DNA from: Macrosoma leucophasiata
Taxonomy: Eukaryota > Arthropoda > Insecta > Lepidoptera > Hedylidae
Length of the DNA stretch: 64,000 nt
Direction: 5' to 3'
Assembly: GCA_036365455.1 (NCBI GenBank)
Contig: JAWQUS010000004.1
Coordinates: 3,355,501 to 3,419,500, forward strand
In this document: positions 10,447-20,859 of the stretch, one piece after another
Position numbering within the stretch: the stretch's first letter is position 1
Layout: every line of letters starts with the position of its first letter
The notes under the pieces: generated by a model
The model's input: the letters and a program-made list of their open reading frames with translations, nothing else
Database searches by the model: none
Told to the model about the DNA's origin: nothing
Position numbers and translations under genes: made by a program

Positions 10447-10471
10447 TAAGCCTCAGAAATGCTGAGGCTTA
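10447..10471. repeat. 10-bp-stem hairpin
   Basis: 'taagcctcag' and 'ctgaggctta' are exact complements with a 5-nt loop, sitting between the two 200-bp duplication units. Confidence 0.6.
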
Positions 10472-10639
10472 AGTCCTCTAGTTAAGTCTCTCGATAAGTT
10501 CTTACCGTTTAGGAGTAGATAATGTAATGTGCCTATGCCTTCGAATTGAGTTATTGAAGATCAATCTACAGAGCAATTATAAATTATATTTTTCATTGAA
10601 ATTATTATTTCAGCTTCAGAAAAAGAGAACAATGCAAAC

Positions 10640-10850
10640 AAAATATCAATGTCACTTTGATATCGCGATCTATATTTAAACTAATTAAGTTTTATTTTCA
10701 GCTTCACATCCAATACGTGTTTAAAAACAATTCCCATTCGCTTGTAAAACAGAAATCCGTGTAGCTGTAAATTAAAATTTCAAGTCATCTGTCATGTAAC
10801 ACAGTGAGTGATTCCTCGCGTTTCCAACATACTGGAAATACTTTTAGGGG
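10640..10850 (+). repeat. Local duplication, 200-bp unit copy 2
   Basis: Second copy of 10017-10225, about 620 bp downstream in the same orientation, with small indels. Confidence 0.8.
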
Positions 10851-10866
10851 AGTCGTGTTTAACCTG

Positions 10867-11120
10867 AAATTAAAGTGTCGAAAATCAATGGCTGTCACCG
10901 TGACAGGCGGACACTTCATCTATTTTGTTGACATTTTTTTGTTTCTTTAAATAAGTGCAGCTAGGTATGCCACTAGTGTTGAGTCTGAAGATCTTAATTC
11001 AATTTCGAAATGAAAGTGTCGAAAATCAATAAAGCTGTCATTGTGATAGGCCACGTCATCTGTTTAATAGTGAGCGTTTTTTGTTTCCGTGGTTGCGTGG
11101 TATGCCGCTAGTGTTAAGCC
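10867..11120 (+). repeat. Two tandem ~141-bp diverged units
   Basis: 'gaaattaaagtgtcgaaaat' (10867) and 'gaaatgaaagtgtcgaaaat' (about 11008) open two units. Each continues with a 'gctgtca..gtgacagg/gtgatagg' part, a 'ttttttgtttc' run and 'ggtatgcc.ctagtgtt'. A shorter relic 'aaattaaaagtgtc' lies near 10411. Confidence 0.7.
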
Positions 11121-12383
11121 TGTGGGCTGAGTTCGATGCTCGAGGATGCATAAGAGTAAAAATAAAAAAAGTTTTTTTATTGACGATATGATTTTTTATT
11201 TTTCGGAAGATACGCCTCGGTAAACTCGCATGTAGCTGCATTTGTCCATTTAAGGTATTATGCTTGTATTAACTACAAATGACAGACATAGTTGTAAATA
11301 AACGATTTATGAATAAACCTACACGATGTTATTGTCTCTTTAAACCATTCAACTATACCTACCCAAGAAATACAAACTATGAAAATTTTATTTAATTTTC
11401 ATAAGAACACATTCAACATCATACGTTTTTTTTTAATATTTTTTAAAATCATACTTTTAATAAAAAAATTTAATTTTTTATTAGGTACATATTTTTTTCA
11501 GGGCTATAATTTTATGAACAAGACGCAGTTATATTCAAAATGTGTTTTCGTTATTATTAATTTTACCTGATAATTTTTTACCCCAATCCCAACCATGATT
11601 ATTGCATGAAAAGACCGTTGCTTAATAATGTTTAAAATAACTATTTCAAAATAATTAGAAATAGTCCCACTCAATATAACTCAACAGCCACTCTGTTCAA
11701 CAAACGATTGAAGTTATAAATAATTTCATTGTGCAATATAAACAAATAGCAAATAATCCATCAAGAGTCATTAAGCAAATGTGTTTCTATGACAAATAAC
11801 GTACCGAAAATAGTACAATGGGAAATCTAAAATCTCCCTAATTCGGGGTGTCAAGACAAAACGGTTTGAGTCGGTGAGAAGAAATTAATGAATGTTTTTT
11901 GAAGATTTTTTTAGAAGTCGAGACAGTCAATAAATTTGGGTGTAATTATACTTAAGGGTGTTTTGTTGAAAGCCAATTTGAATTAAGACTGCTGCGTTAG
12001 ATTTATTGGTTTGTGTATCGGTGGTGTTGGATATAAATTGAGTATTTCAAATTAAGACTGCATTATCGAAAAAAAAGTAAATGTAAATAGATTGGAAATA
12101 TTAAAAATGTTTTCGATAGCCTAGATTGTGAAATTAATATGATGGCATCCCCATAAATAGGTACGAAGTCTCTACTTTTTATCATTTCATATGAAAGCGA
12201 ATTGCATTTTTGTATTTTCCAAAACCTTTTGAAATAACAGTAAACAAACACTCGATTTTTTATGTTTATTCTCCGTTTAAAGAGCTTGGTTAAAGACCAT
12301 GACGCTCTATACGTTCACATGAATTATATCCTTCATTTCAAAAAAAAAATTAGACAACATTAGCTCATTGACAATTGATACAG
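11121..12383. other. Stretch with no recognised feature
   Basis: 1.26 kb of very AT-rich sequence. Small frames at 11379-11570 and 12063-12251 are low-complexity and not credible genes. Confidence 0.5.
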
Positions 12384-12438
12384 TTGCAACAGTATACTGG
12401 CGTCATCCGTAGTAGGATCTGCCAGGACACTGTTGCAA
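12384..12438. repeat. 18-bp-arm imperfect hairpin
   Basis: Arms 12384-12401 ('ttgcaacagtatactggc') and 12421-12438 ('gccaggacactgttgcaa') pair at 16 of 18 positions around a 19-nt loop. Confidence 0.7.
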
Positions 12439-12708
12439 TGTGCTATTTCTAATGAAGCCCTGCGATGAGCCTCACCCCAAACAATATTAATTCAAACACC
12501 CGATTAATAAGTATTCTTCAACATCCCTATTAGTTAAACATTTGCATCTTTTTTGCAGTTGTTAAACGCTTGCTGGTATTTTATTCAAGATCAATATTTA
12601 AATCTGATTATAGAATCCGAAACTACGAGTATTTTAAATGGACCTTACATTTTAGAGAACAGATTGATACAGTTTTTCAATTCAAATAAAAAAATAATTG
12701 GAACTCTT

Positions 12709-13186
12709 TTTTAACTGAATGATGGTGCAAGCATGCAGTTCCCATTGATGGTAAGCAAATACTGCATCGGCACAAAAACCCTGTTATGCCTCACTAACAG
12801 GGCATAACAGGCATAACAGGCCTGTGGAGGAACGGGTGGAAGTGTTCCTCCGGCGAAAAGGGAGGATCCTCCAACCAGGCGAGGTGGTAGCGCCTGGCGG
12901 GCCGCGGCCCAACGGTTAACGTTGGGAAGTTGTATATATGCCAACTCTTGAGAAATCTTCGCATGTGCGATGTAATTCGAATGCACGCCATCTACCGTAC
13001 TAGATAAGTACTGTGAGGTTTCATTGTATTCCACTAGTTGGCGCCTTAATGTAGTGGACGCTACAGGCCCTACCATCTAATCGGAACACGATAAGTAACA
13101 CTGAAAACTACGACTTGGCGGCAGATAGATTAGGTAATGCGGTGGTGCCTACGCCCTCAAGCTCCGGCACTGGAGCTTTACAAGCT
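12709..13186 (-). repeat. RepA interrupted by a GC-rich insert
   Basis: Antisense RepA ends are present: T run, 'gcaagcatgcagtt..cattgatgg' at the left, and 'ggcggcagatagattagg' to 'ctggagcttta' at the right (type II). Between about 12796 and 13070 foreign sequence replaces the middle of the element. Confidence 0.65.
12796..13070. repeat. Unclassified GC-rich insert inside RepA
   Basis: It opens with short tandem 'ggcataaca' units, continues with GC-rich 'ggcgggccgcggcccaacgg' and ends 'ccactagttggcgcc'. A 121-codon antisense frame covers it but shows no domain. Its sharp composition change and position inside RepA suggest a separate inserted repeat. No target-site duplication is visible. 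Confidence 0.5.
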
Positions 13187-13714
13187 GAACTGGAGCTAAC
13201 AAAAGCCAAAATTATGATTTTGATAGTAAAAAGATTGTTAGTGTTATTTAGTCCTTAATTTCACCATGTTTTAATGAGTAAAATATATTTCACATTTAAA
13301 AACGCAAAAGATTTTTTTTCTAGAAAGATTATAAATCTTCAACAGAATATCATATAACACTTATTAGCAAATAGCGTCCATGATCCCATTATAAATTTTT
13401 ACAACACCCCATAACCGATACACAAAACGCTTAATAACGGAAAGATTTCATTAAAAAATTCAACTCGTTTCCGACAATATCGTTACCGGAATACCTTTCA
13501 AACTAGACTATTTAGGTAATGGTGGTATTTAAAAAGAAATTCAAAGTCTGAAGTAGGTTTATCTTCGCCAAGTTTGATCATATAAATGTCAATTTCGTTC
13601 AATAGGCACTTACATAAAAAGTAATGAGCTGGTGCAGATGCTAGTTTAATCTTGGTCGGTACTTGGCTTATTTTGATATCTTTTGAAACATTATGAGGTA
13701 TTAGGAGGAATACT
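13187..13714. other. Stretch with no recognised feature
   Basis: AT-rich spacer with no shared repeat and no coding signal. Confidence 0.45.
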
Positions 13715-13876
13715 GAAGAGAACTACGTGGGATGGACAGTAGAAAATACCAAGCGATTGCCAATTCACGTGCCAAACGTGACGATTATGGCATATGCTAC
13801 CTGAATCCCATAACGCAACACTGTTCTGGGCTCGTTTGGGGAATGTTTTGTCCAGCTGTGGACATCTTCCTGCTGA
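13715..13876 (+). repeat. RepC copy, degraded
   Basis: 'gccaattcacgtgccaaacg' and, 100 bp on, 'gtccagctgtggacatcttc' follow the order of the 1192-1460 copy. A RepA starts 12 bp after it. Confidence 0.5.
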
Positions 13877-13888
13877 AGTTAGTTTCTT

Positions 13889-14170
13889 ACTGGTAATAGA
13901 GCTCCAGTAACGCAGCTCGCGGGCGTAGGCATCACCATGTTGCCTAATTTACTTGCCGCTAAATGGTAGTGTTCAGCACTATCGTGTTCCGGTCAGGTGG
14001 TAATGTACGGCCTGTAATTTCCGGCACAGAAGCATAACACCTTAGGCCTCAGGAGTGGTAACGCATCTGCATTTTGACCTTGGTCTTCATGTGGGTGTCT
14101 ATAGGCTGCAGTCATCACTTAACATCAATGTGAACTGCATGCTTGTTTGCCACGTCCATTACATAAAAAA
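13889..14170 (+). repeat. RepA, full length (type I)
   Basis: Complete sense copy: 'actggtaatagagctccagt', 'ttgccgctaaatggtagtg', 'cctgtaatttccggcac' and a 6-A tail. Confidence 0.9.
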
Positions 14171-14368
14171 GGGACTGAAGAAAAAAGATAAAGTACTTAA
14201 ACTGGTGCTTACTCTTTGTGTTTGCAATTGTGAAGATTAAGGAGTCGGTTATGCTTGATCGGTGTCACACAACCTTAGTTGACGAAGCGTGAACTCACGA
14301 GCACACACGTATCCAACGTGTTTTACAACACAGGTAAATGATATGAGCGTTGGCAGCGCATTTACTGC
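14171..14368. other. Stretch with no recognised feature
   Basis: Short unique spacer between two RepA-derived pieces. Confidence 0.4.
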
Positions 14369-14544
14369 ACTGAACACTACCCTTTTCAAATTTAGTAGAA
14401 CAGGAAACACACGAATTTGAAAAGCGCGTCGACGGCGCGTGGAAAAAAGGTAGTGTGTATGGCGATTTTTAACGATAAAAAAATAAAGTACCTAATGCGG
14501 TTGTGCCTAATCCTTTTAGCTCCATCGCTGAAGCTACCACCAGT
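14369..14544 (-). repeat. RepA head split by unique sequence
   Basis: 'actgaacactac' (14369) and 'tacctaatgcggttgtgcct' to 'ctaccaccagt' (about 14490-14544) follow RepA order in antisense. About 110 bp of other sequence replace 'catttagcggcaag'. It may be an insertion without visible duplication. Confidence 0.45.
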
Positions 14545-14958
14545 AAAACTAAACCAATATTGTATCGTATCGTATTGTAGCAAACAAATAATATATGTCT
14601 GCCTCGAACCCTCCACATCGTCGAAATTTTTAAGTCAGGTTGAGAAGATTTTAAAAACGCTCCCTGTCAAAAGCGATGGGCGATAATCACAGAAAGCAAT
14701 TAACTTGTTTTACGTGCTTTGTCTAAAATACTGCGCGGTAGGGTCGCCTGGTAACAATTTTAGAATTTTGTGATGGGGGAAAGAAACTGTGGAGATGATT
14801 TTAGTTAATTTTAATTGATGGTTCTGAATTAGATACGGTGGTAAGGACATCGTGATTTATGGTCACCTATCTTCAATTTGATAGCAATTATAAAAAAAGA
14901 TAATGAAAAAATAATTATGAAAGAAGTAAAACAAAATAATTAAACTCATAAAAAAAAA
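14545..14958. other. Stretch with no recognised feature
   Basis: AT-rich spacer ahead of RepH. Confidence 0.4.
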
Positions 14959-15502
14959 CCGGCCAAGTGCATGTCGGGCCGCGCGCAGTGTAGGGTTCCG
15001 TAGTTACAGAGTAAAAGATGAAATAAAAAAATATATATATATTTTGTAAGTTCGAAATTTTCGAGTAAAGTACATTTGATCGACTATTACTCGCAAACTT
15101 GCAAGGCCAACTTAAGTGTGATAGTTTTCCTTTTAATTTTGTTATATAAAGCTACTATTGCCGTAACGTTTGAATTTCTAACAACAACCGTTTAGTCTGT
15201 AGAGGAGGGGGACACTTGAGTCTAACGAAAATTTGCACTTTAAAGCTTAATAAGTCACGAACAGTTAACTAAATCGATTAATGATGTTGGGACACCCATA
15301 CTATTTTTTAAAAAGCTATCCAACGGTACTACACACTATATGGAAATCGAAAATAAAAAAATATATCTGCCAGTTACATGTAGGTTACCCTAAATATATA
15401 TTTTTTCATGTTTTTATTCTACCACTTTGTCGGCGTAATTAAGATGTATACTTGTGTCAAATTTCAAGTCTCTAGTAGTTATAGTTTTTGCGCTAAACCG
15501 CG

Positions 15503-15537
<35 letters not shown>

Positions 15538-15588
15538 GGACATGGCGAAACTATAAGGTTTCCTTGTTTACTACGGAACCCTAAAAAG
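14959..15588 (+). repeat. RepH element, longer copy
   Basis: Begins 'ccggccaagtgcatgtcggg', then 'tagggttccgtagttac', and ends 'ctacggaaccctaaaaa'. The 12-bp subterminal inverted repeat TAGGGTTCCGTA/TACGGAACCCTA is clear. A GACA tract (15507-15537) precedes the end. It has no long ORF. Compare 439-869. Confidence 0.75.
15507..15537. repeat. (GACA)n microsatellite
   Basis: Seven GACA units in the 3' part of RepH, a position where such tracts are typical for lepidopteran retroelement tails. Confidence 0.9.
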
Positions 15589-15620
15589 AATTTAAGCAAA
15601 AACATAATACCTATCTATTG

Positions 15621-15720
15621 TTTTTTAATGTGATATGTGATGAAAGTGGCAAGCAAGCATGCAGTTCACATTGATGTCAAGTGATGACTACAGCCTATAG
15701 ACACTTACACATAGACGGTC
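15621..15720 (-). repeat. RepA 3' fragment
   Basis: Antisense from the T run through 'agcaagcatgcagttcacat' and 'gtgatgactacagcctatag'. It is truncated after 'acacttacaca'. Confidence 0.75.
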
Positions 15721-15730
15721 TATGTGTGGC

Positions 15731-15918
15731 AAGCCGATTTGGCTAATTTTGGTTTTGAAAGATTTTTGAACGCTCAGGGAAGGTTTAAAAGGTGAGAAAT
15801 TGTGAAGGAAATAGTAAAAACAATAATTTAACTTCCCACTACAAATAGTCCGTACCTTTCAAACTTTTGGCACATTATTTAATTCTGAGGCAATACAAAG
15901 TTTGCCGGGCCAGCTAGT
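15731..15918 (-). repeat. RepI LINE-tail-like repeat
   Basis: Antisense match to 17208-17454: 'gccgatttggctaattttgg' at one end and 'gtttgccgggccagctagtt' at the other. It is the 3' tail type of RTE-like elements in Lepidoptera, with no coding part. Confidence 0.65.
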
Positions 15919-16259
15919 TTGAAATAAAACTCGTCTATTTTAATCGACATGGGAATTTAAGCACTTGAAATATAGAGTACTTCTGATTCTAATTCAAGAA
16001 AATCACATCTTGATACTTAAAAACAGTCCTTGAGTCTCATTATTGGTGTGTACCGTTTTATTGTAGTACCTCCATTGAATTTCATGAAAGGAATTTTACG
16101 TTTACACACTTGAGATAAGGTTCAAATTAAGTTGTTTTTCAATGATAATACATAGTACTTTGATTTGGAAGTTAATATGCAGTTATAATTAAATTGTAAC
16201 TGATTTATATTTGGGAGTGTGGGAAAAAGGGATACGGTAGTTATTTTGAGTTTGATTAC
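15919..16259. other. Stretch with no recognised feature
   Basis: AT-rich spacer up to the RepE target site. Confidence 0.4.
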
Positions 16260-16337
16260 TATCGATATAATTATTGTTTTATATTATTTCGCATTAACAC
16301 ATGCTTGTGAAATATATTTTATTTTAAAGAAAAATTT

Positions 16338-16412
16338 GACTTCAGGCAAGACTCGAACTCGCGACCTACTGGGAATCTAGTCCAGCCGCTCTTCCAATTG
16401 AGCTACTGAAGT
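16338..16412 (-). tRNA. tRNA-like module of RepE (left arm), pseudo-tRNA
   Basis: 75 nt with a 7-bp acceptor stem (ACTTCAG/CTGAAGT), D arm GCTC/GAGC and T arm with loop TTCGAGT. The left-arm base change 'caagactcg' weakens one T-stem pair. The anticodon stem GCTGG/CCAGT encloses 9 nt instead of 7, so no normal anticodon can be read. It is part of a mobile repeat, not a host tRNA gene. Confidence 0.6.
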
Positions 16413-16596
16413 CCTGCCCGATTTGTCAAATCTCGAAGTCGCTTTTACCGGTAAAAGCGCCTTCTTTACGATATTCAATAAACTGCAAAGTCTATTATAT
16501 CGGTTGCCTAACTAGCATAGTTGGCAATAGATGGCACTGCTGCTACCATAAAGCAATGCAATAAATGTGAAGGAAAGATTTGACAAATCGGGCAGG

Positions 16597-16671
16597 ACTT
16601 CAGTAGCTCAATTGGAAGAGCGGCTGGACTAGATGCCCAGTAGGTCGCGAGTTCGAGTCTCGCCTGAAGTC
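16597..16671 (+). tRNA. tRNA-like module of RepE (right arm), pseudo-tRNA
   Basis: Cloverleaf in which acceptor, D and T stems pair perfectly (GCGAG/CTCGC T stem). Box A 'tagctcaattgg' and box B 'gagttcgagtctc' are well kept, so Pol III factors could bind. The anticodon loop is again 9 nt, with 'gatgc' where other copies have 'gattc'. Confidence 0.65.
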
Positions 16672-16763
16672 AAATTTTTCTTTAAAATAAAATATCGATA
16701 TAATTATTATTAAAAAATTGATTAGAAATTATTTATAGTGCCAGACTTATGTCAAAGTATTTC

Positions 16764-16801
16764 GGTGGTGGTAGTAATGGTGGTGGTGGTGGTGGTGATG
16801 G
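16764..16801. repeat. (GGT)n microsatellite
   Basis: Imperfect GGT/GTG repeats of about 38 bp, between the RepE dimer and a RepA fragment. Confidence 0.8.
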
Positions 16802-16853
16802 TGACTTTATCATTCAAGTTTTCTTTTGCTGGCACTCCCGCAGGGCAACGTTG

Positions 16854-17013
16854 TTTTTTTGATGTTACTAAAGTGACCAACAAGCATGCGTCACCATCTA
16901 ACCGGAACACAACAGTGCTGAACACTACTATTTAGCGGCAAATGGGTATATTAGGTAATGCAGTAGTGAGTAGTAATGACCTGGAATCCCTACACTGGAA
17001 CTTTACCACTAGT
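16854..17013 (-). repeat. RepA with large internal deletion
   Basis: Antisense. The T run and 'caacaagcatgc' join directly to 'caccatctaaccggaacaca', losing about 125 bp. It then runs to 'ctttaccactagt'. Confidence 0.75.
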
Positions 17014-17046
17014 AGAAATCTTTAAAAAAAAACAGTTGGCATAGTA

Positions 17047-17175
17047 TTTTTTTTTAATTATGGTGGCAAACAATCTTACGGTTCACATTCGTGGTAAGTG
17101 AATATTATAAACTTCTACAATCAAAAATCAGAAATTTCAATGAAAATGCGTTGCCTATTACTCTCTCAGTTGATA
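17047..17175 (-). repeat. RepA 3' fragment, degraded
   Basis: T run, 'ggtggcaaacaatcttacgg', 'atgcgttgcc' and 'taggcctc' follow RepA antisense order with many changes. Confidence 0.5.
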
Positions 17176-17207
17176 GGCCTCAAAACATGTTTGCTTTATA
17201 TATTAAT

Positions 17208-17454
17208 AGCTGACCCGGCAAACTTCGTATTGCCTCACAATGAAATAATGTGTCAAAGGTTTGATAGATTATTTGAATGGATAAATGAAATTGTGGTTTT
17301 TACTATTTCTCGTACTTTTTTTCATATTTTCTTACCTTTAAACCTTCCCTGGACTTCCAAAAATCATTAAAAACCAAAATTAGCCAAATCGGTCCAGCCG
17401 TTCTTGAGTTTTACCGAGACTAGCGAACAGCAATTGATTTTTATATAAATAGAT
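17208..17454 (+). repeat. RepI LINE-tail-like repeat
   Basis: Starts 'agctgacccggcaaacttcg', holds 'ccaaatcggtccagccgttc' and ends 'tttatataaatagat'. Such 3' ends are typical of RTE-like non-LTR elements in Lepidoptera. It pairs with the inverted copy at 15731-15918. Confidence 0.7.
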
Positions 17455-17582
17455 TATGCTATATTATGGCATTTCGACGCCATCTTGACATCTGTCAATT
17501 CGATTTAAAAATGGACCCGGCTGTTTGTTCTCTGTGTCTTCTAAAGATAATAGATTAACCTCACTGTTCTTACTACTTGCCT

Positions 17583-17758
17583 TGTACGGCCCTGTAATTT
17601 CCGGCACAGAGGCATAACACCTTAGGCCTCAGGAGTGGTAACGCATCTGCATTTTGATCGTGGTCTTTGTGTGGGTGTCTATAGGCTGCAGTCATCACTT
17701 AACATCAATGTGAACTGCATGCTTGTTTGCCACTTCGATTACATAAAAAAAAAAAAAA
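17583..17758 (+). repeat. RepA 3' half with poly(A) (type I)
   Basis: Sense from 'tgtacggccctgtaatttcc' to a 14-A tail. It is close to the type I consensus, so a young 5'-truncated insertion. Confidence 0.85.
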
Positions 17759-18475
17759 CCTTCTCCGTATTCATTGTACAATATTAACAAACATAAAAAG
17801 TTATAGTGTAATTTAACTTATTACCTTAGCTCGCTCTTACCTAATAACACCTATCACTGGTTCATCTTCTTTCAATTACAGTAAATAGGAAACCATACAG
17901 ACAGACAAGTTACATAACAGTAAATATGAAAATGTAAAGTACAGTAGTTTAAAGTACCAGGAGAGAATAAACTACAAGGCGATCGAAGCACGTCGACACT
18001 TCAAACAAAAAGACCATGCTCTATTACGCCTGAACCTATGATTTATTTTTTGTTCCACTCTAATGTAGACTGGAATCAAATGTGAGAAAAGGATGGCACG
18101 CGGTAGAAAGTGTAGGGCAATCATTTTCCTACACTCATCACGGTAATTGGTGAGTTGTGTGTTTTTACTATGTGTTTGTCGATAACATTTATATATCAAT
18201 GTATTCCGTGTGAACTGGTTCTAGTGATGCGCTTGTGGTCATCTAACATATCGATAGAGATGATACTAATGTATTTTCTACTGCTTATTCTAAAATAACA
18301 ATACCTATTTTCCTGGGATCTACCAAATTGCAGAAAATTACCTTTATCAGTAGGCAGATTTCAATTCGGTTAGTATGTGTGCATGTTATAAACAAATAAT
18401 GCCAAGATTTCGGTTTCGATTTACGAATCTACGTTTTTTAAATACAAAATATGTAGTTGCCATTTGGTTTCAAAG
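17759..18475. other. Stretch with no recognised feature
   Basis: AT-rich. The 75-codon antisense frame at 17972-18199 has no recognised domain. Confidence 0.45.
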
Positions 18476-18540
18476 ATTCAAAGATTCAAAAGATTCAAAG
18501 ATATTTATTTGCTTAAAGTATGGTTTTACAGGTAATGTTT
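18476..18540 (-). repeat. LINE tail-like 'caaagattcaaagattc' tract
   Basis: Four 'caaagatt(ca)' units followed by 'atttatttgcttaaag'. Antisense microsatellite tails of this form end some CR1-like elements in Lepidoptera. The assignment is tentative. Confidence 0.4.
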
Positions 18541-18621
18541 AGTGTTTTATTGTTTCATATACTTTGCCAAATATAATTTAGCATGCAAATCTTAAATTTA
18601 AATGATAATATTAATTAGCTC

Positions 18622-18908
18622 TTTTTTTTTTATGTAATCGAAGTGGCAAACAATCATGCAGTTCACATTGATGTTAAGTGATGACTGCAGCCTATAGACA
18701 CCCACACAAAGACCAAGGTCAAAATGCAGATGCGTTACCACTCCTGAGGCCTAAGGTGGTATGCCTCTGTGCCGGAAATTACAGGGCCGTACATTACCAC
18801 CTGACCGGAACACGATAGTGCTGTACACTACCATTTAGCGGCAAGTAAATTAGGTAATGCGGTGGTGCCTACGCCCGCGAGCTCCGTCACTGGAGCTCTA
18901 CCACCAGT
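18622..18908 (-). repeat. RepA, full length (type I)
   Basis: Antisense from a T run to 'ctctaccaccagt'. All type I marks are present and it is nearly identical to the copies at 45914 and 57576. Confidence 0.92.
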
Positions 18909-20570
18909 AAAAAATAAAAATCTCTAGCTCTAATAAAAATCTATTAATACATTCATAATTCATACATTTCATTCATTAATTTGTTATCATTCAATATTGA
19001 TTATAATTTAATATTGGTACAAGTTGTCAAATTAGGCTTAGACTAACAAAAATCATTTAATACAATATAGAAAATAATCCGGTTAATAATTTATAATTAA
19101 AATACAAAATTAATTTATTTGTTATAATAATAATCAGTCCTCGCATAAAATCAAAATGGTCAATTAAATAAAATCAAAAGGTCCTGTAAAAAATTAAATA
19201 AGTTTGGCTCAGTAGTTTTAAGTGGTATAATTTTTACGTAAACTTTTTATAAGTAGTGAGAATCACATGAAAATTGCAAAAATTAACGTCTTTTTCCAAA
19301 ACTTCTAAGTCAAATTTGTGATTATTTGGTTTTGAAGTCGGCATTTTTTTTTAAAGAAAAGTTTTGTTTTTCAGTTACGTTAGGAAAAAATTGACAATAA
19401 AACGTACACAGCTAGAATGTTTCTAAGCCGATTGGAATTTTGAGTACGTAAACTGAATATATTTTTTATAAATATCTACAATATAAACTGAAATGTAACA
19501 TCTGTTACATTTCAGCATAGGAATAAATTATTCAATAATCGCTTATAAAATCTCATTCAATCCAATTATCACAATCTCTATTTCGTAATCTGAAACAAAA
19601 GCAAATCGGTCTGTCAGCGATTTAATGAAAATGCCTTAAACAGTAACATTTGACACCGTCGTAAAGCTGTATCCGAGAGCGAGTTGTCATAACATTTTGG
19701 TTTCAAATGAGCTATTCGTTTCGTAAATGACGCTGTTACAAAGTTTGTTCAAGAGATTTTATTTTATAAAATGATACTTGCGATTAGAAATTGCACCATC
19801 AGTCGAATAAAAAGGTAAAAAACATGTCTTAGATTTGACAGTTGCGTTTTTTTATTGACATTCGTCGTGGGACACTATAAAACAGTGGTATGTTCCCGCC
19901 CAGCTGTTACGGGGTCCTGAAAGTCCTCACACAACTCTCTTGTTTTGTCATATTTATTAGTGACAACTAAATCTTCACTGGGATTCAATCTTCAAACGTA
20001 TTCTCCCGAATAGGAATGGGGATTCTTTCCTAAAAATGTTCATTTTTAAATCGATTCGAATCAAGTCACAACATGATATAGCAAATTGGTAGTACACACA
20101 AAATCGAAGGAGTCAAATGTATTTATATTTAATTTTCGTCCTGATTTAAAATATTACATAATACATCAATAAACATTGTATATTAGAAAAATCAAACAAT
20201 TATAAGAACAGGTACCAAACTACCGACAGTTACATAAAATGTAACAAAGTTTGATATTTGCCTGAACAAGGTAGAAACACGGTTATTTATACAACAAAAG
20301 CGAATCATGGAAAACAAAGAGGACCAAATAAAATACCTCGATATTTCGTTCACCAATAAGTCTCGTTTATTTAAAAAATAATAATATTCTCGATAAGGCA
20401 GTAACATTGATTCACCTGATCAATCCAGTACTGAAGATCTATTAAAATAAATCCGATTTTCCAATCAATCGATCTCATATCGCCATCCCTACTGTTGAAT
20501 CCCTCATCGGTATTTTTTTCGAGTTTATTATTTTAATTTTTTAATATGTATAGACCAACGTTTGACCACC
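18909..20570. other. AT-rich stretch with one palindrome
   Basis: 1.66 kb without a named repeat. A 13-bp-arm palindrome 'ctgaaatgtaaca'/'tgttacatttcag' lies at 19488-19515. The 71-codon antisense frame at 20192-20407 shows no domain. Confidence 0.5.
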
Positions 20571-20797
20571 AACTCACCTGATGGAAAATGAAGATGTAGC
20601 CGAAGACAAAGCACGGTCTAGAAAATACATATTCACTCTAGATTTGAAGATGCCCAGGTTGTAGCTGTTTGGAAACAAAGAAGCCGGCAAAGTATTCCAT
20701 AACTTACCTGTACGTATAATAAATGTAGAGCCGAAACGCTTTGTTCTAATTTGTGGTATGTTCACTGTGTAGGGATGATACTCGTATTTCTCCTAGT
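20571..20797 (-). pseudogene. C-terminus of a non-LTR retrotransposon reverse transcriptase
   Basis: The antisense frame reads EYHPYTVNIPQIRTKRFGS, then FIIRTGKLWNTLPASLFP and LGIFKSRVNMYFL before the stop. The pattern 'RT.RF..SF..RT..LWN.LP..LFP..Y.L..FK.RVN' is the well-known end of CR1/Jockey-type LINE polyproteins. A TAG just upstream and the absence of the catalytic RT domain make it a 5'-truncated remnant. RepD begins about 60 bp further up. Confidence 0.7.
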
Positions 20798-20859
20798 TGT
20801 CCTAAAGAGTTCCAACAGTTTCAGGTTTTCGATATTTACTAAACATTATACCTACTGGG

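Larger units (their letters stand above)
16260..16708. mobile_element. RepE head-to-head dimer with 16-bp target-site duplication
   Basis: 'tatcgatataattatt' occurs at 16260-16275 and 16693-16708, flanking 417 bp. Inside are two RepE units in opposite orientation whose 5' sides meet at a perfect 20-bp palindrome (16440-16459, 'cgcttttaccggtaaaagcg'). The left unit (minus) carries the long 3' tail with 'acacatgcttgtgaaatat', and the right unit (plus) the short tail. The left unit lacks about 100 bp of leader. One pair of duplications around both units means they entered together, or the second arose by copying during insertion. Confidence 0.8.

Noticed and set aside
12711..13076. 121-codon antisense protein
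   Set aside because: It is built from RepA ends and a GC-rich insert; no family recognised.
15507..15537. CRISPR-like short repeats (GACA tract)
   Set aside because: A simple microsatellite in a retroelement tail; no spacers.
16338..16671. Pair of functional tRNA genes
   Set aside because: A 9-nt anticodon loop, association with target-site duplications and several copies show mobile pseudo-tRNAs.
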